A stretch of DNA of 64,000 nucleotides from Aldehydirespirator sp965221185 (GTDB taxonomy: Bacteria; Actinomycetota; Acidimicrobiia; Acidimicrobiales; Aldehydirespiratoraceae), in NCBI GenBank assembly GCA_965221185.1, contig OZ244866.1:3038001-3102000 (forward strand), in the 5' to 3' direction. Shown here piece after piece: positions 17,286-25,426 of this stretch; within the stretch, counting starts at the first letter, position 1, and each line of letters opens with the position of its first letter. Under the pieces are notes generated by a model that saw nothing but the letters and a program-made list of their open reading frames with translations, made no database searches and was not told the origin of the DNA. The translations under genes were made by a program, and so were the position numbers.

Positions 17286-18065
17286 TTAGCGGGCTTGCCA
17301 GTTCGGGGGGCGGCGTTCTTGCCAGGCGGCTAATCCCTCGGCCGCGTCGGCGGTGTTGGCGGCCACCCGGCGCATGGTCTCGCCCATGCGCACCGCCTCG
17401 GTCCAGGGCAGGGTGCGGCCCCGGCGGGCCATCTCTTTGGTAGCCCTCACCGCCAGGGGCGCGCCGGCGCAGAGGCGGTCGGCGAGGCTCCGGGCCTCGG
17501 CGAGGAGTTCGTCGTGTGGCGTGACCCGCCAGGCCAGGCCGATCTCGCGGGCCCGGGCCGCGTCGATGGTCTCGCCGGTGAGGAGCAGCTCCAGGGCGTC
17601 GGGCCACGCCACCCGGCCGGGCAGGCGCAGGGCGCCGACGATGGTGGGCACGCCGATCCGGACCTCGGGGTAGGCGAACTTCGCCCGCTCGCTGGCCAGA
17701 ACGAAGTCGCAGGCCAGCACCGCGGTGAGGCCGTAGCCGATGCACGGGCCGTTGACCGCGGCGATGGTCGGCTTCCAGATCTCCATGCCGGACTCGAAGG
17801 TGGTGATGGTGGGCCACTCCCAGAACGAGCCCGGCCAGTCCCCCGTCGAGCCCTCGGAGTCCTTGAGGTCGGCGCCCGCGCAGAAGGCCCGGCCCGCGCC
17901 GGTGACGATCGCCACCCAGGCCTCGGTGTCTTCCCTGAAGGCCACCCAGGCCTCGTCCAGGGCTCGGCGCATGGCCCCGTTGACGGCGTTGAGCGCCTCG
18001 GGGCGGTTGTAGGTGATGGTGGCGACGTGCCCGTCGCGCTCGTAGGTGGCCGCCGGAGAGGTCAT
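17286..18065 (-). CDS. Enoyl-CoA hydratase/isomerase family protein
   Basis: A 259-residue crotonase-fold protein. ITYNRPEALNAVN near the N-terminus, the GAGRAFCAGADLKD oxyanion-hole motif around residue 60, and the second oxyanion segment before PCIGYGLTAVLACDF are characteristic. The usual ECH1 catalytic Glu positions fall near the PEVRIGV segment. The family handles acyl-CoA hydration, isomerisation or related steps in fatty acid or aromatic degradation. It stands alone here, divergent from the osmC-like gene with about 70 bp between starts. Confidence 0.88.
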   Translation of the reverse strand: MTSPAATYERDGHVATITYNRPEALNAVNGAMRRALDEAWVAFREDTEAWVAIVTGAGRAFCAGADLKDSEGSTGDWPGSFWEWPTITTFESGMEIWKPTIAAVNGPCIGYGLTAVLACDFVLASERAKFAYPEVRIGVPTIVGALRLPGRVAWPDALELLLTGETIDAARAREIGLAWRVTPHDELLAEARSLADRLCAGAPLAVRATKEMARRGRTLPWTEAVRMGETMRRVAANTADAAEGLAAWQERRPPNWQAR

Positions 18066-18134
18066 AGATGCAGTATCGCAATCTGGCGGCGCTTCGGGGC
18101 CGACACCCTCCGGCGGCAGCTTTACGCTGTGGCT

Positions 18135-18578
18135 ATGACCACCATCACCGCAGACATCAAGATCGAACCCGGCGCCGAGTTCTCGGTGGAGTTGCGGTCC
18201 GGGTCACACCTGTGGCACGCGGACGAGCCCGTCGACGTGGGCGGTGCCGACACCGGCCCCAACCCCTACGAGTTGCTGCTGTCGTCGGTGGCGGCCTGCA
18301 CCTGCATCACCGTGTCGATGTACTGCCGGCGCAAGGGCTGGAGCTTGCACTCGGTGTCGGCCCACTACACCCACGACCGGGTCCATGCAAGCGACTGCGA
18401 CGACTGCGAGTCCGACGCCTCCGGGTACATCGACCGTGTCCAAAGCCAGATCTTCATCGAGGGAGACTTCGACGACGACCAGCGGGCCCGCCTGGCCGAC
18501 ATCGCCCGGCGCTGCCCGGTGCACAAGACCCTGGAGCGGGGCATCGCCTTCACCACCGAGGCCGTCTTCGCGGGCTGA
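18135..18578 (+). CDS. OsmC-like peroxiredoxin-type protein
   Basis: A 147-residue OsmC/Ohr-superfamily protein, which reduces organic hydroperoxides with two Cys or acts as a related thiol protein. Cys in SSVAACTC and in ARRCPVHKTL match the two conserved positions. GPNPYELLLSSVAAC is the typical helix start. An extra CDDC motif (residues near 91-94) is uncommon. The reading frame is open far upstream, but the ATG at 18135 immediately precedes the conserved N-terminus. It is divergent from the enoyl-CoA hydratase gene. Confidence 0.85.
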   Translation: MTTITADIKIEPGAEFSVELRSGSHLWHADEPVDVGGADTGPNPYELLLSSVAACTCITVSMYCRRKGWSLHSVSAHYTHDRVHASDCDDCESDASGYIDRVQSQIFIEGDFDDDQRARLADIARRCPVHKTLERGIAFTTEAVFAG

Positions 18579-18681
18579 TGGCCGAAGACAACGGTCCTGA
18601 ACCTCTGCGGGGCTGGCCCGGGCATTCGGACGTCCGGCGCGCCACTAACCTCATGGCGACCGTCGGATGGGAGCAGCGGTG

Positions 18682-19812
18682 ATGGACGAGCCAGCCTGGA
18701 CGATAGGCGTCGAGGAGGAGTACCTGCTCGTGGAGCGCGAGAGCGGGGCCCTCATCACCAAGCAGCCCCCCGGCCTCCTGGAGAAGGTGGCCAACCTGCG
18801 CCACGGACTGGTGGCCAGGGAGCTGTTCAGCTCGCAAATCGAGATCGGCACGAGCGTCTGCACCGACATGAAGTACCTTCGCGCCGACCTCGGGCTGCTG
18901 CGCCTAGCGGTGACTGAGGCTGCCACCGAGTACGGAATGGCGCCCATCGCCGCCTCGTCCCACCCGTTCGCGCGCTGGCACCAGCAGCAGTACACCGAAG
19001 GGGAGCGCTACCAGGCCCTCACCGCGGACCTGCAGGGCGTGACGCGGCGGCTGGTCATCTCTGGAATGCACGTCCATGTCGGCATCGAGGATCCCGACCT
19101 GCGGATCGATCTGATGGACCAGGCCGCGTACTTCCTGCCGCATCTGCTGGCCCTGTCGACTTCGTCGCCGTTCTGGGAGGGGCGCGACACCGGCCTCAAG
19201 AGCTACCGCATGTCGGTGATCGAGACGCTGCCCCGCACCGGGCTTCCCGAGAAGTTCGGCTCATGGTCCGACTTCAAGCGCCACGTGGACGTGCTCGTGC
19301 GAGCCGGGATCATCGAGGACTCCTCCATGGTGTGGTGGCACATCCGCCCGTCGGAGCGCTACCCCACCCTGGAAATGCGGGTCGCCGACCTTCCCACGAA
19401 GATGGAGGACACGATCGCCGTCGCCGCGATGTACGTCTGCGTGCTGAGGATGCTCTGGCGGCTCAAGCTGGAGAACCGCCGCTGGCGGAGCTACGCCAAC
19501 TTCCTGCTGTCGGAGAACCTGTGGCGGGCCGAGCGTTACGGGGTGAGCGGCCAGCTCATGGACTTCGGTCGGGGCGAGTTGGTGCCCTTCCCGGAGCTGT
19601 TGGAGGAACTAATCGACATGGTCGGGCCCGATGCCGAGGCCCTGGACTGCGTGGCAGAGGTTGAGCACACGCGCACGATCTGCGAGCGGGGCTCATCCGC
19701 GGACCGCCAGCTCACGGTGTACCACAAGGCGCTCGAAGAGGGTGCCGCTGAAGGCGAGGCACTCAAGGCCGTCGTCGACGCGCTGGTCGCCGACACGGTT
19801 GCGCCGCGGTGA
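18682..19812 (+). CDS. YbdK/GCS2-type carboxylate-amine ligase
   Basis: About 376 residues of the glutamate-cysteine ligase type 2 family (weak gamma-glutamylcysteine synthetases such as YbdK, and EgtA-like enzymes). GVEEEYLLVE at the N-terminus carries the metal-binding Glu cluster, SSQIEIGT a second Glu, GMHVHVGI the His pair, and the RVADLP region an Arg for the acidic substrate. The ATG at 18682 follows GGGAGCAG by about 6 nt and is preferred over the ATG at 18667. It may make a low-molecular-weight thiol precursor; the true amine substrate is not evident. Confidence 0.85.
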   Translation: MDEPAWTIGVEEEYLLVERESGALITKQPPGLLEKVANLRHGLVARELFSSQIEIGTSVCTDMKYLRADLGLLRLAVTEAATEYGMAPIAASSHPFARWHQQQYTEGERYQALTADLQGVTRRLVISGMHVHVGIEDPDLRIDLMDQAAYFLPHLLALSTSSPFWEGRDTGLKSYRMSVIETLPRTGLPEKFGSWSDFKRHVDVLVRAGIIEDSSMVWWHIRPSERYPTLEMRVADLPTKMEDTIAVAAMYVCVLRMLWRLKLENRRWRSYANFLLSENLWRAERYGVSGQLMDFGRGELVPFPELLEELIDMVGPDAEALDCVAEVEHTRTICERGSSADRQLTVYHKALEEGAAEGEALKAVVDALVADTVAPR

Positions 19813-19862
19813 GTTCTAGCCGGGCCGGCCCGTGTCGATGATGGCGGTGCGCAGGTCGGGAA

Positions 19863-19949
19863 CCCGGCGGCGGACACCGCCTCGGTCAGAGCAAGGGCCG
19901 ACAGCGGGGCGTTCTCCGACGGCTTGATCACCGCCGGGTTGCCCGCGGG
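19863..19949 (-). pseudogene. Aldehyde dehydrogenase fragment
   Basis: Twenty-nine codons on the minus strand read like the cofactor-binding region of NAD(P)-dependent aldehyde dehydrogenases: PAGNPAVIKPSENAPLSAL, where family members have AGNTVVVKPSExxPLSAL. Nothing before or after continues the family. A fossil of a deleted gene. Confidence 0.55.
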
Positions 19950-19992
19950 TGAGCTGATGCATGGCTGAACCCTAGACGCCTATGATCGTGGG

Positions 19993-20196
19993 GTGGCGGG
20001 AGCGGTGGTGATGGTGATCGTGCTGGTGGTGCTGTTCCCGGTGGCGGTGCTGGTCGGCAGCGGGATCCTGGCGGCGGCGCTGGGAAGCTTCCTCAAGGCC
20101 GATTCCGATGCCTCCAACCGCACCGACGACGGCCCAAACGAGTACTTGGAGCTGGCCCGCAAGGAAGCCGAGACCGGCTACCCCCGACCGTTCTGA
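19993..20196 (+). CDS. Small single-span membrane protein
   Basis: A 67-residue reading frame from GTG with a hydrophobic span at residues 5-30 and a charged cytoplasmic-type tail (EYLELARKEAET). No family is recognised. The composition is protein-like and the frame fits the gap between two genes, but no strong ribosome site is visible. It could also start at the ATG at 20011. Confidence 0.45.
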   Translation: MAGAVVMVIVLVVLFPVAVLVGSGILAAALGSFLKADSDASNRTDDGPNEYLELARKEAETGYPRPF

Positions 20197-20215
20197 ACGG
20201 CCCCGGCTCCAGCAG

Positions 20216-21862
20216 TTACCGGTCGGTGGGCCACATCGGCGGGCATCCCCGGTGGATCCACACCGCGGCAGCCACTGCCGCGAACACGGCGTCACTGCCG
20301 TTCACCGGCTCGGAGCCGTCGTCGACGACCTCCACCTCCACGGCGGGCATGTTGGCTGCGCTGACGATGCCGAAGGAGCGAACGGTGAGATCGTGGACGG
20401 TGCCGTCGGGGTCCACGCCGAGCGACTCGCTCGTCACCCACGAGTAGGCCATGTGGGCCGCTCCGGTGCAATAGGAGCGCAGCACCGTCTCGTCGAGGGG
20501 GCGGCCGGCCCGCACCCGCACGCTGATCGTGCCGTCGGCCTCTACCGCACCGGCGGCCGATCCACCGCCGGGACAGGTGATCCAGCCCGGCTCGCCCCGG
20601 GCCGCGGCCTGCAGGACCGCGGCCTCTGCCCAGCCCGCGCCCCGCACCTGCGACGAGGTGGGCGGACCGGCCACGTCGACCTCGGTGACCGACAGACCGG
20701 ACGCGTACTGCTGGATCGCAGCGGCGATGCCCGGCGTGCGGGCCACGACCATCTCACCGGTGCCGTCGGAACGTACGCCAGCAGCGATGGGCGGTCGCTT
20801 GGGGCCGAGCTCGACCGTGTCGGGGCGGGACCACAGCACCCGCACGGGCCGTCCGTGCCGTTCGGCCAGGCGGCGGGCGGCCTCGGCCACCGGCGAGTCC
20901 CACTTGCCTCCGAAGGCGCCGCCGTTGCCCAGCGGGGAGGCGGGATCGCCGCCGGGCTCGCACCAGGCTGCGTCGGTCTCCAGGTAGCCGGGCTCAACCC
21001 AACTGGTGCGCAGTGTCGCGACCCAGTCTCCCGGCGGAACCTCCAGGGGAGCGTCCCAGTTGGCGGTGGTGCGCCGTCCCGGAATCTGACCAGCGAGCGT
21101 TCGCGCCTCGGCTGCAGTCTCGGCCACCACCCAGCCGTGCTCGTCGGCGGACTCACAGCCCGGACCGGCCCGCACGGCCACCAGCGCGCCGCCCGGGGCA
21201 GTGTCGTCGGCGAACCCGCCCCCTCCGAGGGACACTCGGGCCCCAGTCGACTGAGGTGAGCGCCCCTCGATCGTGGCCCGCAGGTCAGCCGCAGCCCTTT
21301 GACCCTCATCCGGGTCGGCGGTGGAGTCCGAGTCCGCCTCGGCGAGCCGGGGATAGGCCTGCCAGGCGTCGAGGATGGGCTGCCAGCCTGTGCAGCGGCA
21401 CAGATGGGCAGCCAGGGCGCGGGCCGCGGCGTCCCGGTCGTCGTGGTCGCCGCCCTTGGCCTGCAGGCCCGCGAAGCGGCAGATGATCCCGGGCGTGCAG
21501 AACCCGCACTGGCTGCCCCCGGTAGCAGAGAACGCCCGGGCCCAGCCGTCGCGCACTTCGGCCTCGAGCCCCGCGAGGGTGGTGATGGCTCGCCCCGCCA
21601 CTCGCCGGGCCGGGGTGACGCAGGCCACCCTGGGCTGGCCGTCCACCAGCACCGTGCAGCAGCCGCACTGGCCCTGGGGGCTGCACCCGTCCTTCACCGA
21701 GCGCGCCCCGAGCTGCTCGCGCAGCACGTCGAGCAGCGTCAACCCCTCGTCAGGGACAGCCACCGCCGCACCGTCCACAACGATCTCGAAGCCCCCATTC
21801 GGGACAGCACCCATCGAGTCGCAGGCTAGGTGGACGCTCACTCTCGCAGGCGGTCGTGTCAT
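20216..21862 (-). CDS. Compact molybdenum hydroxylase-like protein: 2Fe-2S domain fused to a shortened Mo-binding domain
   Basis: 548 residues. The N-terminal part has both Fe-S clusters of xanthine dehydrogenase/aldehyde oxidase small subunits: CSPQGQCGCC for the plant-type 2Fe-2S, and CGFCTPG with HLCRCTGW for the second. A reduced large-subunit-like region follows, with EPGYLE, GNGGAFGGK and a RPVRVLWSR segment in the usual order, but it is only about 350 residues against the normal 700 or more. The usual GxGE catalytic Glu near the C-terminus is not seen (SEPVNGSD stands there). It may be an active minimal enzyme or a decayed one. The start could be the ATG at 21814. Confidence 0.65.
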   Translation of the reverse strand: MTRPPARVSVHLACDSMGAVPNGGFEIVVDGAAVAVPDEGLTLLDVLREQLGARSVKDGCSPQGQCGCCTVLVDGQPRVACVTPARRVAGRAITTLAGLEAEVRDGWARAFSATGGSQCGFCTPGIICRFAGLQAKGGDHDDRDAAARALAAHLCRCTGWQPILDAWQAYPRLAEADSDSTADPDEGQRAAADLRATIEGRSPQSTGARVSLGGGGFADDTAPGGALVAVRAGPGCESADEHGWVVAETAAEARTLAGQIPGRRTTANWDAPLEVPPGDWVATLRTSWVEPGYLETDAAWCEPGGDPASPLGNGGAFGGKWDSPVAEAARRLAERHGRPVRVLWSRPDTVELGPKRPPIAAGVRSDGTGEMVVARTPGIAAAIQQYASGLSVTEVDVAGPPTSSQVRGAGWAEAAVLQAAARGEPGWITCPGGGSAAGAVEADGTISVRVRAGRPLDETVLRSYCTGAAHMAYSWVTSESLGVDPDGTVHDLTVRSFGIVSAANMPAVEVEVVDDGSEPVNGSDAVFAAVAAAVWIHRGCPPMWPTDR

Positions 21863-21905
21863 CGGCGCTTCCCGTGAGGACTACCTCTCACAAGTAATAA
21901 TACGG

Positions 21906-21934
21906 TTGATAGTATATTCGCTTGAAGGTATAAT
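21906..21934 (+). promoter_or_regulatory. Sigma-A type promoter for the XRE regulator
   Basis: TTGATA (21906-21911) and a perfect TATAAT (21929-21934) with a 17-nt spacer. The expected start of transcription is near 21941, just before an in-frame GTG at 21943, so a leaderless product is possible. Confidence 0.7.
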
Positions 21935-21999
21935 CCGGTGTCGTGCAGGTCTTCCACCATCCGCGGTTCGCTCACCAACGGAACACTGGGGCAATAGAC

Positions 22000-22434
22000 A
22001 TGTCAAACCAAATCTTGGACGATTCGTCCGCCGACAGCCCATCCACACCGTCAACTCTCGCCGATGGCGCTGGAGGGTACAGCGACCACGAGTGGGAGAC
22101 GGCATCTGAGCGAGTCGAGGCCGTCCGCCAGCGGATTCTCGCCGATCGTCCGGCGGCGGCAGCAGCAGAGGCCAGAACCCACGCCGCCATTAGCGCTCGG
22201 GTTCAGACCCTGCGCGCCATCCGCAGAGCCCGCGGTTTCACTCAGTCGCAAATCTCGGCTCAACTAGAGATCAGCCAGGCTGAAGTCTCTCGCATGGAGC
22301 ACCGCACCAATCTTCAGTTGACAACGCTGGCCCGCTTCATCGAAGCAGTCGGCGGCCAACTGCGAATCACCGCCGTATTCGACGACCAAGAGGTGGAGAT
22401 CGGCGTTGGTGATCTCCACCCCACCGGCGACTGA
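22000..22434 (+). CDS. XRE-family helix-turn-helix regulator, HigA/antitoxin-like
   Basis: A 144-residue protein with a C-terminal Cro/XRE helix-turn-helix: TLRAIRRARGFTQSQISAQL, then EISQAEVSRMEHR as the recognition helix. A final segment resembles HigA-type antitoxins that accompany RelE-like toxins. No intact toxin gene is next to it. The ATG at 22000 begins the protein-like part, but a GTG at 21943 at the expected transcription start would add 19 residues without a leader. A strong promoter lies directly upstream. The next gene is a frameshifted remnant, so any partner may be lost. Confidence 0.75.
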   Translation: MSNQILDDSSADSPSTPSTLADGAGGYSDHEWETASERVEAVRQRILADRPAAAAAEARTHAAISARVQTLRAIRRARGFTQSQISAQLEISQAEVSRMEHRTNLQLTTLARFIEAVGGQLRITAVFDDQEVEIGVGDLHPTGD

Positions 22435-22456
22435 ACCGCATCGGAGGCACGCCGAC

Positions 22457-22901
22457 ATGGCAAGTGACCCTTACTTCGTCCAGTTCCATCATCCCGGCAG
22501 GGAGCAGCGACCCCGGCCCCGGCGGTGGGCAGGCATGGAACCGGCGCGCCGCCGAAGACGGCTGTGCTTCCACAGAGACGTGCGGTCCCGGCCATGCTCG
22601 GAAGTTCATGCAGCTACGTGGCAGCTGGATCGACGAGGACGACAGCAGCGGCACCGGTGACTTGTGGGCCTGGGGCGAATGGGAAGCCGAGTCGGAGTTG
22701 CTGTGCGAACTCCATCAATTGGGTGATCCAGGATTCCCAGGTACCTATGGCTCCCGTACTATGTCAGACGGCAACACGGCTACGGGGGCTTGCACAACAC
22801 CGACCCAGGTCAGAGGCTGTTTCAGCGCAGGCAGGGCAGGATCATCGAGCACGCGCCCTCACCTATCCGCGCACGCCCTTAGGCGGGCGGCGGCTAGCTG
22901 A
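22457..22901 (+). pseudogene. Frameshifted remnant of a conserved hypothetical gene
   Basis: Protein-like pieces fall into three frames in order. The first, from the ATG at 22457, reads ASDPYFVQFHHPGRE; the second, from about 22520, reads ARKFMQLRGSWIDED and WAWGEWEAESELL; the third, from about 22740, reads YLWLPYYVRRQHG then GLHNTDP. I recall this as the order of an actinobacterial conserved hypothetical family (histidine-proline-glycine start, WGEWE centre, NTDP end). At least two indels separate the pieces. No function is known to me. Confidence 0.6.
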
Positions 22902-23214
22902 AGCTCTGGCCGCAGCCGCAGCTGCGCTGGGCGTTGGGGTTGTCGATCGAGAACCCGGCGGACTGCAGGCCGTCGGAGTAGTCGAGGGTGGCCCCGTCGA
23001 GCAGCATGGCCGACGACGGGTCGACCACCACATGAATGTCGCCGAAGGTCTCCTTGGTGTCGCCCTCGCCCAGCTCGGTGTCGAAGTACATCTCGTAGGA
23101 GAAGCCCGAGCAGCCGCCGGGGCGCACCGCCACGCGCAGGGCGAGGTCGTCGTCGCCCTCGGCCTTGATGAGTTCCGATACCTTGGCCGACGCCGTTTCG
23201 GTGAGTGTGATCAT
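22894..23214 (-). CDS. A-type iron-sulfur carrier (ErpA/IscA/HesB family)
   Basis: A 106-residue A-type carrier that receives Fe-S clusters and passes them to apo-enzymes. The three ligand cysteines are present: GGCSGFSYEM near residue 35 and SCGCGQSF at the C-terminus. The ATG at 23214 (MITLTETA) fits the family start; the upstream frame extension is spurious. It is divergent from the Mrp-type gene, another Fe-S cluster carrier, about 130 bp away, so both probably serve the same maturation pathway. Confidence 0.92.
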   Translation of the reverse strand: MITLTETASAKVSELIKAEGDDDLALRVAVRPGGCSGFSYEMYFDTELGEGDTKETFGDIHVVVDPSSAMLLDGATLDYSDGLQSAGFSIDNPNAQRSCGCGQSFS

Positions 23215-23345
23215 GGTGGCTCCCCGTGCGCTGGTGTTCGCGGGCTGCTGCGCTGGGTCCAACCTATCCACCGATGACCGGCTCGGCTACCGGCGGCTCG
23301 GATGGGCCCGGATCGGCCCAGCAACCACCACGGTAGCATCGCACT

Positions 23346-24527
23346 GTGACCACGACCGCACCGACGGCCGAGGCAGTCATGGAACTGATGCGCGGTGTGG
23401 TCGATCCCGAACTCGGCAGCAACCTGGTGGAGTTGGGCATGGCCCGCGGCGCGCAGGTGTCCGACGACGGGCTGGTGCGGGTCGAGATCGCCCTCACCAC
23501 CTCGGGCTGCCCCCTGCGGGCCCAGATCCAGAAGGATGTCAAGGCCCGACTCGAGTCCCTGCCCGGCGTGACCAAGGTGCGCATCGTGTGGGCCGAGCTG
23601 ACCGTCGACGAGAAGGCCGCGGCCATGGCCAAGGCCCGCTTCAACGTGGCGCAGCGGGCCCCCGACACGGCCATCCCGCCCACCACGAAGGTGCTGATGG
23701 TGGCCAGCGGCAAGGGCGGCGTGGGAAAGTCCACAGTGACCACCAACTTGGCCGCCGCGCTGGCCGCGGAGGGGTTCAACGTCGGGGTGATGGACGCCGA
23801 CATCTGGGGCTACTCGGTGCCCCAGATGCTGGGCGTGGACGGCGACCTGCGCTCCGACGGCGGCAAGATCGTGCCGATCAGCCGGACGATCGGCGAGGGC
23901 CGCCTCGACGTGGTGTCGATGGGGTTCCTCGTGGACCGGGAGGACTCGGCGCTGATGTGGCGGGGGCTGATGCTCAATCGGGCCGTGCAGCACTTCTGCG
24001 AGGACGTGCGCTGGAACGACGACCTCGACTACCTGCTGATCGACATGCCACCGGGCACCGGCGACGTGCAGATGGGCCTGGCCAAGATGCTGCCGAGGGC
24101 CGAGATGATCATCGTCACCACCCCGGCGGCAGCCGCCCAGAAGGTGGCCGCGAGGGCGGTGGACATGGGCCGCAAGAACTACCTGCGCATCGTGGGCGTG
24201 ATCGAGAACATGAGCTACCTGGCCACGCCCGACGGCCAGCGCCATCTCGTGTTCGGCTCGGGAGGGGGCGCGGCCCTCGCGGCCGAGGTCGGGGTCCCGC
24301 TGCTGGGCTGCATTCCCCTCGAACCTGCCGTGGCCGACGGCTTCGACACCGGCGAGCCGGTAGCGCTCGGCGACGGCGCCGCGGCCGAGGCCTTCAGGAC
24401 GGTGGCCCGGGCGCTGTCGGAAGAGCACGTGCCGCCGGTGGAGATGGCCGGCTGCAGCGCCCGGATGCTCGAGGCAGCTGTGGCCGCGCTCGACGCTATA
24501 GACCCGGAGGACTCCGTCGAGAGCTGA
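23346..24527 (+). CDS. mrp: Mrp/ApbC-type P-loop Fe-S cluster carrier
   Basis: 393 residues with an N-terminal MIP18-like domain (VVDPELGSNLVELGM) and a C-terminal Mrp/NBP35 ATPase. The deviant Walker A SGKGGVGKST sits near residue 122, DADIWGYSVP is switch I, and DMPPGTGD is the switch II region. The start is a GTG at 23346. The usual C-terminal CxxC of ApbC appears replaced by a single Cys in the MAGCSARM region, so cluster binding may differ. It is divergent from the A-type carrier gene. Confidence 0.9.
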   Translation: MTTTAPTAEAVMELMRGVVDPELGSNLVELGMARGAQVSDDGLVRVEIALTTSGCPLRAQIQKDVKARLESLPGVTKVRIVWAELTVDEKAAAMAKARFNVAQRAPDTAIPPTTKVLMVASGKGGVGKSTVTTNLAAALAAEGFNVGVMDADIWGYSVPQMLGVDGDLRSDGGKIVPISRTIGEGRLDVVSMGFLVDREDSALMWRGLMLNRAVQHFCEDVRWNDDLDYLLIDMPPGTGDVQMGLAKMLPRAEMIIVTTPAAAAQKVAARAVDMGRKNYLRIVGVIENMSYLATPDGQRHLVFGSGGGAALAAEVGVPLLGCIPLEPAVADGFDTGEPVALGDGAAAEAFRTVARALSEEHVPPVEMAGCSARMLEAAVAALDAIDPEDSVES

Positions 24528-24571
24528 CTTCGGCAGCCACCTGCCCGAACCCCGAGACTTGCTCGCAGGCC

Positions 24572-25426
24572 TCACGCCTCCTGGTCCCGCGGGTCGTCGA
24601 TAACTACCGCCAAGCCGGGGCCGAGCTCGTGGTCGATGCGACGCTGGAGCATGGGGACCAGCATCGACGAGGGCATCACGCACTCGGCGCACGCCTCGTC
24701 GGGAATGTGGAGCCGGAAAGTGATGCGGCTCCCCGACCGTTCGGCGGTGAGGTCCGCGCGGTCGGCGCGCAAGGCTTCGGCCAGCGTCTCCACGACATCT
24801 TCGAGGCGCCGCGACGCATCATCGGAGCCGACGTCGGAGCCGGCCGGTGCATGGGCTGCGGCACCCCGCTCGGCGGCAGCCGCGGGCGGAGCATCTGCCA
24901 TCCCCGTGAGGAGAAGGCGCTCGACCGTGGGAGTGACCGCATCGGCCACGGCCATCACCTGCTCGTCTGAGAGGCTGGCAACCGGGTGCGGGATGGTGGC
25001 GAACGGGTAGCCGGCGAATCCCTGGAGCTCGGCCATGACCTGGCCGGTGGCCCGGAACGGCTCGGTCAGGATTGCGGCCGCGGGCAGGCCGAGCTCCTCG
25101 AACCGGACGGCGTCGAGCACACTGCCCGACGAGCAGCTGCCTCAATCGCCGATGGCGGCGATGATGGCGGTGGCGTCTGCGGCCAGCATTTCGACGTCTT
25201 CGGGCGGGGCAGGGAAGCTGGAGTCGGGTTTGGTGATCATGATCGTGCCGCCCAGTCGGTGGGCGGCCGCAAGGTTGTCTGCTACCCGCTGGAGGATCTC
25301 GCGGCCGCGGGCCTTGCCGTTGTTGACCAGCCCGAGCACCGCGCCGTCCAGGCTGGTTGGCCTGGTCGCCGGGGTCGAGCCTGCACTGGCCGGCGCGAGG
25401 GTCGGATCAATGAGGGTGACAGTCAT
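24572..25426 (-). CDS. UGSC-family selenoprotein with in-frame TGA read as selenocysteine
   Basis: One gene of 284 codons, which a plain stop rule splits into 94- and 182-residue pieces. At 25144-25142 an in-frame TGA follows IAAIGD, and the next codons are Gly-Ser-Cys: the motif (Sec)GSC defines the UGSC family. The frame is unbroken on both sides, and the downstream piece has no Shine-Dalgarno before its first GTG. A SECIS-like hairpin follows the TGA, and selA and selB are at 30992-34014. The Sec-x-x-Cys arrangement suggests thiol/selenol redox chemistry (inference). The C-terminal half includes two more cysteines in ACAECVMP. The start overlaps the upstream gene by ATGA. The substrate is unknown. 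Confidence 0.85.
25111..25131 (-). promoter_or_regulatory. SECIS-like hairpin for selenocysteine insertion
   Basis: In the mRNA, a 9-bp stem (25131-25123 with 25119-25111, one G-U pair) closes a GUG loop. The stem starts 10 nt and the loop 19 nt after the UGA. Bacterial SECIS elements bound by SelB have an apical loop at about this distance, with a G in the first two loop positions. Confidence 0.65.

Noticed and set aside
25120..25426. Two separate short genes (or a pseudogene) at the UGSC locus
   Set aside because: The frame is continuous across the TGA, the motif after it is exactly Gly-Ser-Cys, the second piece lacks a ribosome site, and selA/selB are present.
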